From Bdellovibrionales bacterium RBG_16_40_8 (GTDB lineage: Bacteria > Bdellovibrionota > Bdellovibrionia > Bdellovibrionales > UBA1609), in contig MEPT01000053.1 in NCBI GenBank assembly GCA_001769925.1, forward strand, positions 1-6,243: DNA of 6,243 nucleotides. Direction: 5' to 3'. The stretch's first letter is position 1. Each line of letters starts with the position of its first letter. Below are positions 1 through 5,387 of this stretch, piece by piece. The position numbers and the translations under genes were made by a program. Under the pieces are notes generated by a model. It did not search any database and had not been told where the DNA came from. It was given only the letters and a program-made list of their open reading frames with translations.

Positions 1-276
1 CCGGAAGCCGGAGCGTATTCGTGCCCATATTTTAATTTGTTTTATGGCCTACGTGATGTTGAATACGACAAAACAAATTTTAGAAAAAATTCGATAGATC
101 TCAGCGTAGTCGAACTTCGCAGAGAAATATCGAAACGACAAGCGAGCATAATGCGAGACAGACGAATGCAACGCCGATATTTCGTTCCCGGTAATTTTAG
201 TGAAATACAAAAGCAGATTTATTCAGCCTTTAAAATCCCAATTGTCGAAAAGGCGCAGCCACTATTTAAGCAATAG
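1..276 (+). CDS. 3' end of an unrecognised protein (partial, start outside window)
   Basis: Frame 1 is open from the first base of the window to TAG at 274-276, giving at least 91 C-terminal residues. The in-window TTG at 37 is therefore unlikely to be the true start. The stretch is strongly charged and basic in the middle (LRREISKRQASIMRDRRMQ), then becomes mixed and ends in AQPLFKQ. I see no signal peptide, membrane segment or catalytic motif and I do not recognise the family. Its last bases touch the start of the decayed hipA segment that follows in another frame, so the gene may sit at an old recombination junction. The open frame and protein-like composition support real coding sequence. 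The function is unknown. Confidence 0.55.
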   Translation, partial: PEAGAYSCPYFNLFYGLRDVEYDKTNFRKNSIDLSVVELRREISKRQASIMRDRRMQRRYFVPGNFSEIQKQIYSAFKIPIVEKAQPLFKQ

Positions 277-299
277 TCAAGTCGTCGAATTTCCGCCAA

Positions 300-576
300 T
301 GTGTACCAGTTAATTTCTTCGATAGTGTAATGTCAGCCCAGCCACTCATCGCAAAAAAATCAAATACAGTTTGAAAAAGCAAAACTATCGATAGCGGTAG
401 GAGAAAATCGGCACTACAAAATTCGCGAGATTGCAAAAAGGCACTGGTTGCAAACGGCAAAAAAAACTAAATTTCTCGAACAGGATATGGACGGTATTAT
501 CAAAAATCTCGTATCTAAAACAAACGCAGTTATCTCAAGCGTAACTTTAGGATTTGGTAGGGGCTTCGGGAGCTGA
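300..576 (+). pseudogene. C-terminal remnant of a HipA-type kinase, frameshifted
   Basis: Two overlapping frames together give a recognisable HipA C-terminal domain. Frame 3 (about 303-359) reads VPVNFFDSVMSAQPLIAKK, matching the family pattern of a Pro then [FY]-D-x-[VM]-[LM]-S-A-x-P. Frame 1 then continues from about 355 to TGA at 574-576 with AKLSIAVGENRHYKI, an R-H-W-L-Q-T-A block and a helical tail. The switch falls in an A7 run (353-359). Removing one A would join the halves as ...A-K-N-Q-I-Q-F..., so a single-base insertion is the likely lesion. The N-terminal toxin domain and kinase core are absent, so the piece cannot be an active HipA. HipA proteins are Ser/Thr kinases paired with HipB antitoxins, and a separate hipB-hipA pair lies at the right end of this window on the same strand. 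Confidence 0.72.
552..571 (+). repeat. 20-bp imperfect direct repeat, left copy
   Basis: The 20 bases at 552-571 match those at 5124-5143 with two differences (18 of 20). In both places one frame reads F-G-R-G-F-G and runs into a stop soon after (574-576 here). The left copy is the end of the hipA remnant. The right copy follows directly behind the 42-bp repeat. A chance match or common ancestry of two gene ends are both possible. Confidence 0.35.
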
Positions 577-606
577 AATTCTTAAGGGATTTCAATGGCC
601 TTTTCG

Positions 607-882
607 TCAACGACTACAAGCTGCATTCGTAGGTTTCACAGCCAATTCGAGTTTTAAAGGAGCTAGTAACTTCTCTAAAGTTTCTGCCTCATTAAAGCCA
701 TGGATATGCATATCATCCAGACAACTCGTAGCATCTTTAATGTCGATCCCTGCTTTTCACATGTAAATCATCATAGTTTTCATATCTTGCCAGCCCCTCA
801 TAGACATCACTTTGCTTGGGGCCACACCTTTGCTAAGTAAGAGCGTTGCCCATGAAGCCCATAGAGCTGAACGTATGAACGG
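607..882 (-). pseudogene. C-terminal remnant of a tyrosine recombinase / phage-type integrase
   Basis: Read on the minus strand, one frame gives R-S-A-L-W-A-S-W-A-T-L-L-L-S-K-G-V, then MRGWQDMKTMMIYM, an in-frame TGA (757-759), KAGIDIKDATSCLDDM and H-G-F-N-E-A-E-T-L-E, ending at TGA (607-609). This matches the catalytic C-terminus of tyrosine recombinases: an [H]-x-x-R box, here P-F-I-R with the His apparently lost; a G-[HW]-x-D-x-x-T segment; and the nucleophilic Tyr (codon 763-765) followed by R-K-A-G-I-D-I, where the TGA replaces the usual Arg codon. No N-terminal core-binding domain is visible upstream (above about 890). The piece is inactive. It points to past integration of a mobile element at this locus, but whether it moved the neighbouring cassette is inference. 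Confidence 0.68.
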
Positions 883-965
883 CACAGGTAAGCTAATGCA
901 GAGGCGGGCTTTCGGATATAGAAGCTTTAAAAATTATAAACTCAGGACGCTATGTGCTTGTCTTT

Positions 966-1007
966 TTAAAACTTTTTGACCTTATCTAATGTTGAGTGGG
1001 GAGAACC
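966..1007. repeat. 42-bp direct repeat, left copy
   Basis: Positions 966-1007 are repeated at 5076-5117 in the same orientation with two mismatches (995/5105 and 1000/5110). Identity stops sharply on both sides. The repeat contains no useful inverted repeat and no ORF. It lies between the decayed recombinase and the leader of the peptide operon. It could be an attachment-site pair, a solitary insertion-sequence end (the complementary strand begins GGTTCTCCCCAC) or a dispersed intergenic repeat. The sequence alone does not decide. Confidence 0.8.
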
Positions 1008-1085
1008 TTTATTAAGAGTATGGGATAATTTTGTTAATCTTTTTCAGAGTAATTTGTTTTACAACACTATAAAACATAAAAAACA

Positions 1086-1098
1086 TGTAACCATTACA
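1086..1098. promoter_or_regulatory. Small palindrome in the leader of the peptide operon (possible operator)
   Basis: TGTAACCATTACA is a perfect inverted repeat with 5-bp arms and a 3-bp spacer. It lies 115 bp upstream of the peptide start codon, in AT-rich DNA. A weaker related palindrome, TTGTTTTACAA, lies at 1054-1064. Such sites can bind dimeric regulators, but short palindromes are common in AT-rich DNA and no binding protein is known here. Confidence 0.22.
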
Positions 1099-1138
1099 AC
1101 AAATGTCAATTTGCTATACAGTCTACAGAGGGTTTTTT

Positions 1139-1184
1139 TATAATTGACAGTATAAGCAAATATTAAAAGTATGTGATATATAAT
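1139..1184 (+). promoter_or_regulatory. Probable promoter region of the peptide-YcaO operon
   Basis: Sigma70-like boxes lie just upstream of the first gene: TATAAT at 1139-1144, TTGACA at 1144-1149 and TATAAT at 1179-1184. The TTGACA and the second TATAAT are 29 bp apart, too far to act together. TTGACA would have to pair with the weak AAGTAT at 1167-1172 (17-bp spacer), or the 1179 box would need a poor -35. A promoter somewhere in this stretch is likely because the operon starts here, but the exact start cannot be fixed. Confidence 0.35.
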
Positions 1185-1204
1185 ATTAAACACAGTTATT
1201 AACC

Positions 1205-1209
1205 GGAGG
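1205..1209 (+). promoter_or_regulatory. Strong Shine-Dalgarno of the small peptide gene
   Basis: GGAGG lies 4 bases before the ATG at 1214. It is the strongest ribosome-binding site in the cassette and decides that the 53-codon ORF is translated. The downstream genes have weak sites, so the peptide is probably made in excess of the other proteins, as expected for a peptide precursor. Confidence 0.7.
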
Positions 1210-1213
1210 ATTT

Positions 1214-1375
1214 ATGTTAAATAGAATATGCGTAGTGGCGATTTGTATTATAATTTCAGCGTTTAACTTTAACATTCGTGCATTTGCAAGCATTGATAAA
1301 TCTGTGATTGATGAGGCAAAAGATAGCGGACTTAATTGCACGGGTGGGGGCGGCACGAGTTGCTATGCTAGATAA
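1214..1375 (+). CDS. 53-residue secreted peptide precursor, candidate YcaO substrate or signal peptide
   Basis: ATG at 1214 follows a GGAGG site and the ORF ends at TAA 1373-1375. Residues 1-25 look like a Sec signal peptide: M-L-N-R, a hydrophobic core (ICVVAICIIISAF), then the A-F-A cleavage signature before S26. The predicted mature part is 28 residues: an acidic helical stretch (IDKSVIDEAKDSG), then N-C-T-G-G-G-G-T-S-C-Y-A-R at residues 41-53. The C-terminal Cys, Thr and Ser beside glycines are the residue types that YcaO enzymes convert to azol(in)es in microcin B17-like peptides. The two Cys could instead form a disulfide. The gene heads an operon with a peptide-binding protein, a YcaO protein and a histidine kinase. 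Its role as precursor is inferred from size, core composition and position; no family match is known to me. A Sec signal on a cytoplasmically modified peptide would be unusual. Confidence 0.72.
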   Translation: MLNRICVVAICIIISAFNFNIRAFASIDKSVIDEAKDSGLNCTGGGGTSCYAR

Positions 1376-1408
1376 GAGTGCAGATAGTTCGCGCCAATTA
1401 TTTTCAGC

Positions 1409-1426
1409 ATATTTTTATGAAAATAT
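1409..1426 (+). other. Short A/T hairpin enclosing a candidate start codon
   Basis: ATATTTT (1409-1415) and AAAATAT (1420-1426) are perfectly complementary around TATG, placing the candidate ATG at 1417 in the loop. The stem is all A/T and therefore weak. It lies just after the peptide stop codon, so it might dampen translation of the binding protein relative to the peptide. It may also be a chance product of AT-rich coding sequence. Confidence 0.2.
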
Positions 1427-2904
1427 TTATGTATACGAAGAAAAAAATATTTATAATATTTATATATTTTGTTCTGATAGCATTTGTGCTTATAGGCGTT
1501 ATGAGTAGCCCTAATAAATCAGATACAGAGCTTCGAGTTTTATTTAGTAGACTGTACAGATTAGGTAAAGATACGCCAATTATTGATCCTTTTAACACCG
1601 AGACTGTTGACGAATACTATTTACTTGAGAACCTGACGGTGGGTCTTGTGCGAGATTCTAGCGATGATCTCAGAGGGTATGAACCCGGCCTTGCTGAAAA
1701 GTGGTGGCAAGTTAACCCAACAGCGTGGTCGTTTAAAATACAAAATCTTAAGTGGAGCGATGGCCAGCCCATAACTTTAAATCAAATCAAAGAAAACTTG
1801 CTGCGATTAAAAACTTCTAACGGTCGCCATATTTTGTACATGAGGGCACTAAAGGATATTTATATCAACTATGAATTGAACGAAATTTTACTGCAATTTT
1901 CTGAGCCCGTGAATTCTGGCCTGATACATGAACTCAGTCTTGCTGATAGTGGTCTGCTACATACAAATAATTTAAAGTCTGACTGGAATATTACATCTGG
2001 GCCATATGCCGTTAGTAATATCGATCTAGTTAGCGGCCAAATTATGCTAAAACTTAATGAGCATTGCCCATTGACGAGAAAAGCTTCGTATAAAAAGATT
2101 AAGCTATTTTTCCCACAAGATGCCAGCGAAATTCTTCGTTCATTTAGCGAATTTCCTTTCGACATTCATGCCTTGCCGCCCTACAAGTTTCGAGAAAAAC
2201 CACAAATACTTATTAAAAACGCACCGCGCTCGAAACTTAGTACGGCAAACCTCATTTATTTTTTTGCTTTCAATCCCGACAATATTCAAAAAAATAGCAT
2301 ATCTACACGGATTCGTTTTGCATCCGCATTTAGAGAATTTCCCATCATATTGCCGGAAGGAATTAAATCAAATAACCAAATGCTACCATTTGGTTATGCA
2401 GGTCATCTCTCTGATTTTACTATTAAAATTAAACGGTTGGTTTCTTATCCAGAAATAAATATTAAAATATTATTGCCAGCGGCACTTAAAGAAACGACCT
2501 TACTGCTAGACAGCATTAGGTCTAGTCTCAAAATGGTTGGATTTGCCACTGAAATTACTTTTAATGACTCACAAAAATTTGATTCTACGGTGTTTGCTCA
2601 GCTTTATAATTTTAAGGGCAATCAAAGAGAGTCACTGGGCTCATGGGCGTTTCTTTTTTCTGAAGGTAATGGCCCATTATCTTTTTTTAGACCTCAAGTT
2701 GAACTATTATTTAAGCAAGTTACCGCTGTTCAAGATGAAAACGCTCGCAAAAATACTCTTTTAGAGCTTCATATAAAGGTACTTGAAGAAGTTTTCGCTG
2801 TACCCATTGCTGTTGAGCCATCCATTGTTTTGCATAGTGAGCGAATTAAGTTAAATAGATGGAACCTTTTTGATCTTAGAACTCGTTATTATGAAGTTGA
2901 GTAG
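1417..2904 (+). CDS. Membrane-anchored extracellular solute-binding protein, family 5 (peptide-binding type)
   Basis: The 495-residue product belongs to the SBP_bac_5 (OppA/DppA-like) family, whose members bind peptides or similar solutes in the periplasm, usually for an ABC importer. Residues about 7-29 are a Lys-rich start followed by a long hydrophobic segment (KKKIFIIFIYFVLIAFVLIG) without a lipobox Cys, so the protein is either exported or held by an N-terminal anchor. The family signature is clear at about 89-121: E-P-G-L-A-E-K-W, then W-S-F-K-I and LKWSDGQPIT. Length fits the family. I chose ATG 1417; GTG 1378, two bases after the peptide stop, and ATG 1429 are alternatives, and none has a good ribosome-binding site. 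No permease or ATPase gene is nearby, so the protein may present a peptide, perhaps the product of the first gene, to the kinase rather than feed an importer. That role is inference. Confidence 0.85.
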   Translation: MKIFMYTKKKIFIIFIYFVLIAFVLIGVMSSPNKSDTELRVLFSRLYRLGKDTPIIDPFNTETVDEYYLLENLTVGLVRDSSDDLRGYEPGLAEKWWQVNPTAWSFKIQNLKWSDGQPITLNQIKENLLRLKTSNGRHILYMRALKDIYINYELNEILLQFSEPVNSGLIHELSLADSGLLHTNNLKSDWNITSGPYAVSNIDLVSGQIMLKLNEHCPLTRKASYKKIKLFFPQDASEILRSFSEFPFDIHALPPYKFREKPQILIKNAPRSKLSTANLIYFFAFNPDNIQKNSISTRIRFASAFREFPIILPEGIKSNNQMLPFGYAGHLSDFTIKIKRLVSYPEINIKILLPAALKETTLLLDSIRSSLKMVGFATEITFNDSQKFDSTVFAQLYNFKGNQRESLGSWAFLFSEGNGPLSFFRPQVELLFKQVTAVQDENARKNTLLELHIKVLEEVFAVPIAVEPSIVLHSERIKLNRWNLFDLRTRYYEVE

Positions 2905-3865
2905 AGTAGAGACTAATAATATTTGGATGCCTGATTTAACTTTTATCGGTGGTGGGACAAGTTATTTTTTTGATCCTTATACACAGCAGAACGAAAAAAT
3001 TAGTTGGAAGCTATCAGAACTTGCTATTAGAGGATTGCCCATGACATTTTCAAGGTGCGATATGAATGGTTTCGATCACTCGGTATCAGGTATGGGCGAG
3101 GGATTATTTCTTAAAATGTCTGCAGTAAAAGCCTTTGCAGAAGCGTGGGAAAGACTATGGATGATGAGGGTGGGCACAGAAAACGTTTTGCCTGATTTTA
3201 AAATTAGATCAAGCAATGGGTTTGCGTCTGGAGTATCCCTTGAAGATGCACGTAATCGGGCAAAGGCTGAATTAATAGAAAGAGCAGCTATGTTAGAGGC
3301 CTGGGCGAAGCAAAAGGGTTGGCGCCCTATTAAAACCGAGGGTTTTTTGGTTAAAATTTTAAATTATTGTTTTTTTAGTGCTGGCTGGAGTTCTAATTAT
3401 TATCAAATAGCAATAGATAATGGTGGATTTGTACTTTGTGGTTTGCTTAGAAATAAAGAAAAAGGGGCGCTCTTCGATTGTTGTTACTTTAATAACAGAA
3501 GGCACAGGAGAGATTCTTTTATTAAACTCATTCGATCGCTAGCAAAATCAATTGCTTTAAATAGAGTTATTAAAACAAACAAAAATTGGTCTTTGCCAGA
3601 ATTTGGTAGCCCAGAAGATCATTCAATTTATTATTCAAATCCTAAAAACTTAGATGCATTTATTTTTTTAGATGAAGCAAGTGATGATAAGTATAATGAC
3701 ATTAAAATTAGATTGCCAAATTTAGATAAAATAGCGTTATTTAATGTAATTGGCGTTTCAAGCTTTCCGGCCGTCGCAGTATCATTTAACGAATCTTGGC
3801 CCGAATTAACTTGGGGCAAGCAGTCAATAACTAGAGCAAATCCATGGCCCCACCCACTGGCATAA
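2891..3865 (+). CDS. Stand-alone YcaO-domain protein, putative ATP-dependent peptide-backbone modifying enzyme
   Basis: This 324-residue protein shows the hallmarks of YcaO enzymes, which use ATP to activate backbone amides and form azolines, thioamides or amidines. The first motif is at about 67-88: G-x-G-x-G, a Ser-Ala pair, then AFAEAWER with E84 and E87. The second is at about 108-131: S-N-G-F-A-S-G, then AKAELIER with E127, E130 and R131. These Glu residues match the Mg-ATP ligands of the family. The C-terminus NPWPHPLA resembles the Pro-rich tail important in azoline-forming members. It is shorter than typical YcaO proteins (about 400 residues or more), and I see no fused E1-like domain or partner, dehydrogenase or TfuA nearby. 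ATG 2891 overlaps the upstream stop by 14 bp; TTG 2870 and ATG 2927 are alternatives. The substrate is probably the small peptide, by context. Confidence 0.83.
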   Translation: MKLSRVETNNIWMPDLTFIGGGTSYFFDPYTQQNEKISWKLSELAIRGLPMTFSRCDMNGFDHSVSGMGEGLFLKMSAVKAFAEAWERLWMMRVGTENVLPDFKIRSSNGFASGVSLEDARNRAKAELIERAAMLEAWAKQKGWRPIKTEGFLVKILNYCFFSAGWSSNYYQIAIDNGGFVLCGLLRNKEKGALFDCCYFNNRRHRRDSFIKLIRSLAKSIALNRVIKTNKNWSLPEFGSPEDHSIYYSNPKNLDAFIFLDEASDDKYNDIKIRLPNLDKIALFNVIGVSSFPAVAVSFNESWPELTWGKQSITRANPWPHPLA

Positions 3866-4911
3866 AAGTCATTAATACATACAAGGTGTGGCTTATAATA
3901 TCTTTAGTTGCATTTATTGCATATATTTTAAGCGTTTATGTCATGTGCCAAGAGGCTCGCACAGAGGCTATACGTTTAGCTACAGTACAATTAGAAACAT
4001 CCGTAAGATCTAACATTTTGGATATAGAACGAGGCGACTATAGGGCCTTAGGAGAAAGTGCAGGATCGGATCTCAGTAGGATTAGATACGAAATTCATGT
4101 TCAAAACGCTGTATTTGTTTTTGGCGATGCTCGTTTTGCTACCGCATGCGCTAAATCTGCAATTAATTTAGCTAATAAAGAATATAATATTCGTTGGTGC
4201 AGACAGGTTATTTTTCCGTATAAAACGATACTTTTTTTTACAGGATTATTTTTAGCACTAGTTATTTTTGCATTATCCTCAATATTATTTTTTGAAAAAT
4301 CTGCTATTAGACGGTTTTCTGCTTTGCTAGAGGGCGTAGGCGTAGTACTACCGAAAAACTCAGGGCTACAAGATATAATTAGTAACATCGAAGATTTACA
4401 AAGCCAGCTTTTAAAAGCTCAAAAAAAAGAGATTGAATTAGCTAAGCAAGCAGTGGTAGGTCAAATCGCTCGCCAAGTTGCACATGACATCAGATCACCA
4501 TTGGGTGCGTTGCAATTGGCATTTGCCGACACCAAATGGATTTCAGAAGATAGAAAAAAACTAGCCTACTCTGCAATAAACCGTGTTCAACAGATTGCTG
4601 ATGATTTAATTAATAAATCTAAGCCGACATCTAATGAGCTTATAGAAATTTCTTCTGCGATTGACGAGTTAGTGACTGAAAAGAAAAGTTTACTTAGCGT
4701 CCATCATAAAATTAGCCTAGATAGTAAAGTAAGGCCATTGATGGCAAAGGTTTCGAAAACAGAGCTCCAAAGAATTTTATCTAACTTAATTAATAATTCA
4801 ATTGAGGCGATGCCATCTGGTGGTAGCGTCACAATTTCTACCCGTGAATACAAAGATGTTATTGAAATTATAGTTAGCGATACAGGCAGTGGTATTTCGC
4901 CAGAAATATAA
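3844..4911 (+). CDS. Sensor histidine kinase, truncated by an in-frame TAA inside the ATPase domain
   Basis: The 355-residue ORF is a membrane sensor kinase. TM1 spans about 15-35, a sensor loop of about 90 residues (36-124, with several Cys) is predicted in the periplasm, and TM2 spans about 127-150. A linker/coiled coil (175-203) leads to the phosphoacceptor helix QVAHDIRSPLGAL with H214. The ATPase domain shows the N box NLINNSIEA (N318) and G1 box DTGSGI (D346), then stops at TAA 4909-4911. The same frame continues with the F and G2 boxes, so the normal protein would be 411 residues. Without these boxes autophosphorylation is unlikely, although ligand sensing could persist. ATG 3844 lies inside the YcaO gene (22-bp overlap), indicating translational coupling. 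Such kinases pass phosphate to a response regulator; none is in the window. By context the likely ligand is the peptide or its binding protein. Confidence 0.85.
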   Translation: MAPPTGIKVINTYKVWLIISLVAFIAYILSVYVMCQEARTEAIRLATVQLETSVRSNILDIERGDYRALGESAGSDLSRIRYEIHVQNAVFVFGDARFATACAKSAINLANKEYNIRWCRQVIFPYKTILFFTGLFLALVIFALSSILFFEKSAIRRFSALLEGVGVVLPKNSGLQDIISNIEDLQSQLLKAQKKEIELAKQAVVGQIARQVAHDIRSPLGALQLAFADTKWISEDRKKLAYSAINRVQQIADDLINKSKPTSNELIEISSAIDELVTEKKSLLSVHHKISLDSKVRPLMAKVSKTELQRILSNLINNSIEAMPSGGSVTISTREYKDVIEIIVSDTGSGISPEI

Positions 4912-5079
4912 AAAAAATTTGGCCAAGAGGGTGTGACCTTCGGCAAACATGGCACCAGCTCTGGTTCTGGTCTTGGGATCTCGCACGCATTTAAAATTAT
5001 GAGTGGTCTGGGCGGCGCAGTTAAAGTTAATAGTCAAATTGGGCAAGGTACTATAATAACTTTACAATTTCCCTGTTAA
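4912..5079 (+). pseudogene. Detached 3' end of the histidine kinase (F and G2 boxes)
   Basis: Directly after the TAA the kinase frame stays open for 55 codons to TAA 5077-5079. It reads KKFGQEGVTFGK (F box region), SGSGLGISHAFKI (G2 box and following helix) and GQGTIITLQFP (final beta strand). This is exactly the rest of a HATPase_c domain, with no frameshift. The break is therefore a single stop codon, most simply TTA to TAA in an I-L-K-K context, beside an A8 run (4910-4917). The good conservation after the stop implies a recent mutation, a sequencing error or readthrough. No start codon with a ribosome-binding site suggests separate translation. Confidence 0.8.
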
Positions 5080-5117
5080 AACTTTTTGACCTTATCTAAT
5101 GTTGCGTGGAGAGAACC
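5076..5117. repeat. 42-bp direct repeat, right copy
   Basis: This copy matches 966-1007 at 40 of 42 positions in the same orientation and begins on the kinase stop codon (TAA 5077-5079). The two copies start 4110 bp apart and enclose the whole peptide-SBP-YcaO-kinase operon with its leader and nothing else. The placement fits the boundaries of an inserted unit, though no integrase or transposase gene lies between the copies. Confidence 0.8.
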
Positions 5118-5123
5118 AGAAAA

Positions 5124-5143
5124 ATTTGGTAGAGGTTTCGGGA
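5124..5143 (+). repeat. 20-bp imperfect direct repeat, right copy
   Basis: It matches 552-571 at 18 of 20 positions and lies 7 bp after the 42-bp repeat. One frame reads E-K-F-G-R-G-F-G-I-G-F-R-A and then TGA. It may be a trace of the same ancestral sequence that ends the hipA remnant on the left. Confidence 0.35.
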
Positions 5144-5347
5144 TTGGGTTTAGGGCATGATCTAATTGTTAAACCTTCAAAGAGCATGCCTTCGTTTCCA
5201 AAATGACGGGATGGCAGAAATGACGAAGCTAAGTAACCAAAACGGCTCAGGGGCAATTTGAAGGGGTTCGCGCCTAAATACCTGATCGCTCAGACACTCC
5301 CCCTACTGCCTCCATTAGGCCACCAACCCTAGATTTTAGCCGTAATA
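5144..5347. other. Gene-free spacer between the cassette and hipBA
   Basis: I see no convincing ORF, RNA gene or strong terminator here. AAATGACG occurs twice, at 5201-5208 and 5218-5225, as a minor short repeat. The base composition is visibly richer in G and C than in the flanking operons, especially around 5260-5340, which suggests a different origin from the AT-rich cassette. Confidence 0.4.
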
Positions 5348-5365
5348 TATCCTTTAATAAGTATA
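5348..5365. promoter_or_regulatory. Putative HipB operator 1 (TATCC-N8-GTATA)
   Basis: TATCC, eight bases, then GTATA: four of five bases match the right half of the TATCC-N8-GGATA sites bound by E. coli HipB. It lies about 45 bp upstream of the hipB start, where autorepression of the module is expected. Confidence 0.5.
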
Positions 5366-5387
5366 TTATATCAGAATAATACACTAT

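Noticed and set aside
552..580. tRNA-like 3' end on the minus strand (TGGT, a GC-rich stem and a GAA-containing loop)
   Set aside because: No matching 5' acceptor arm lies within tRNA distance, and the T-loop signature is imperfect.
554..766. 70-codon ORF on the + strand beginning with a non-ATG start
   Set aside because: It is the complement of the decayed recombinase, whose minus-strand translation shows recognisable family motifs; the + strand product resembles nothing.
966..1007. Integron attC site
   Set aside because: GTTGAGT fits GTTRRRY in the left copy only, and there is no complementary RYYYAAC box or foldable inverted pair.
1144..1184. TTGACA and TATAAT as one promoter
   Set aside because: The 29-bp spacer is far outside the usable range; the boxes can only belong to different promoters.
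1308..1508. 66-codon ORF overlapping the peptide and SBP genes
   Set aside because: It lies out of frame across two supported genes, has no ribosome-binding site and ends in low-complexity AT-rich sequence.
4905..4925. Programmed frameshift or recoding at the A8 run in the kinase gene
   Set aside because: The downstream part is in the same frame as the upstream part, so no frameshift is needed; TAA is also not a selenocysteine or pyrrolysine codon.
3631..5046. Minus-strand ORFs under the YcaO and kinase genes
   Set aside because: They are antisense shadows of well-supported genes and show no motifs.
5076..5120. Intrinsic terminator after the kinase gene
   Set aside because: There is no stem-loop before the short T run; the sequence is accounted for by the 42-bp repeat.
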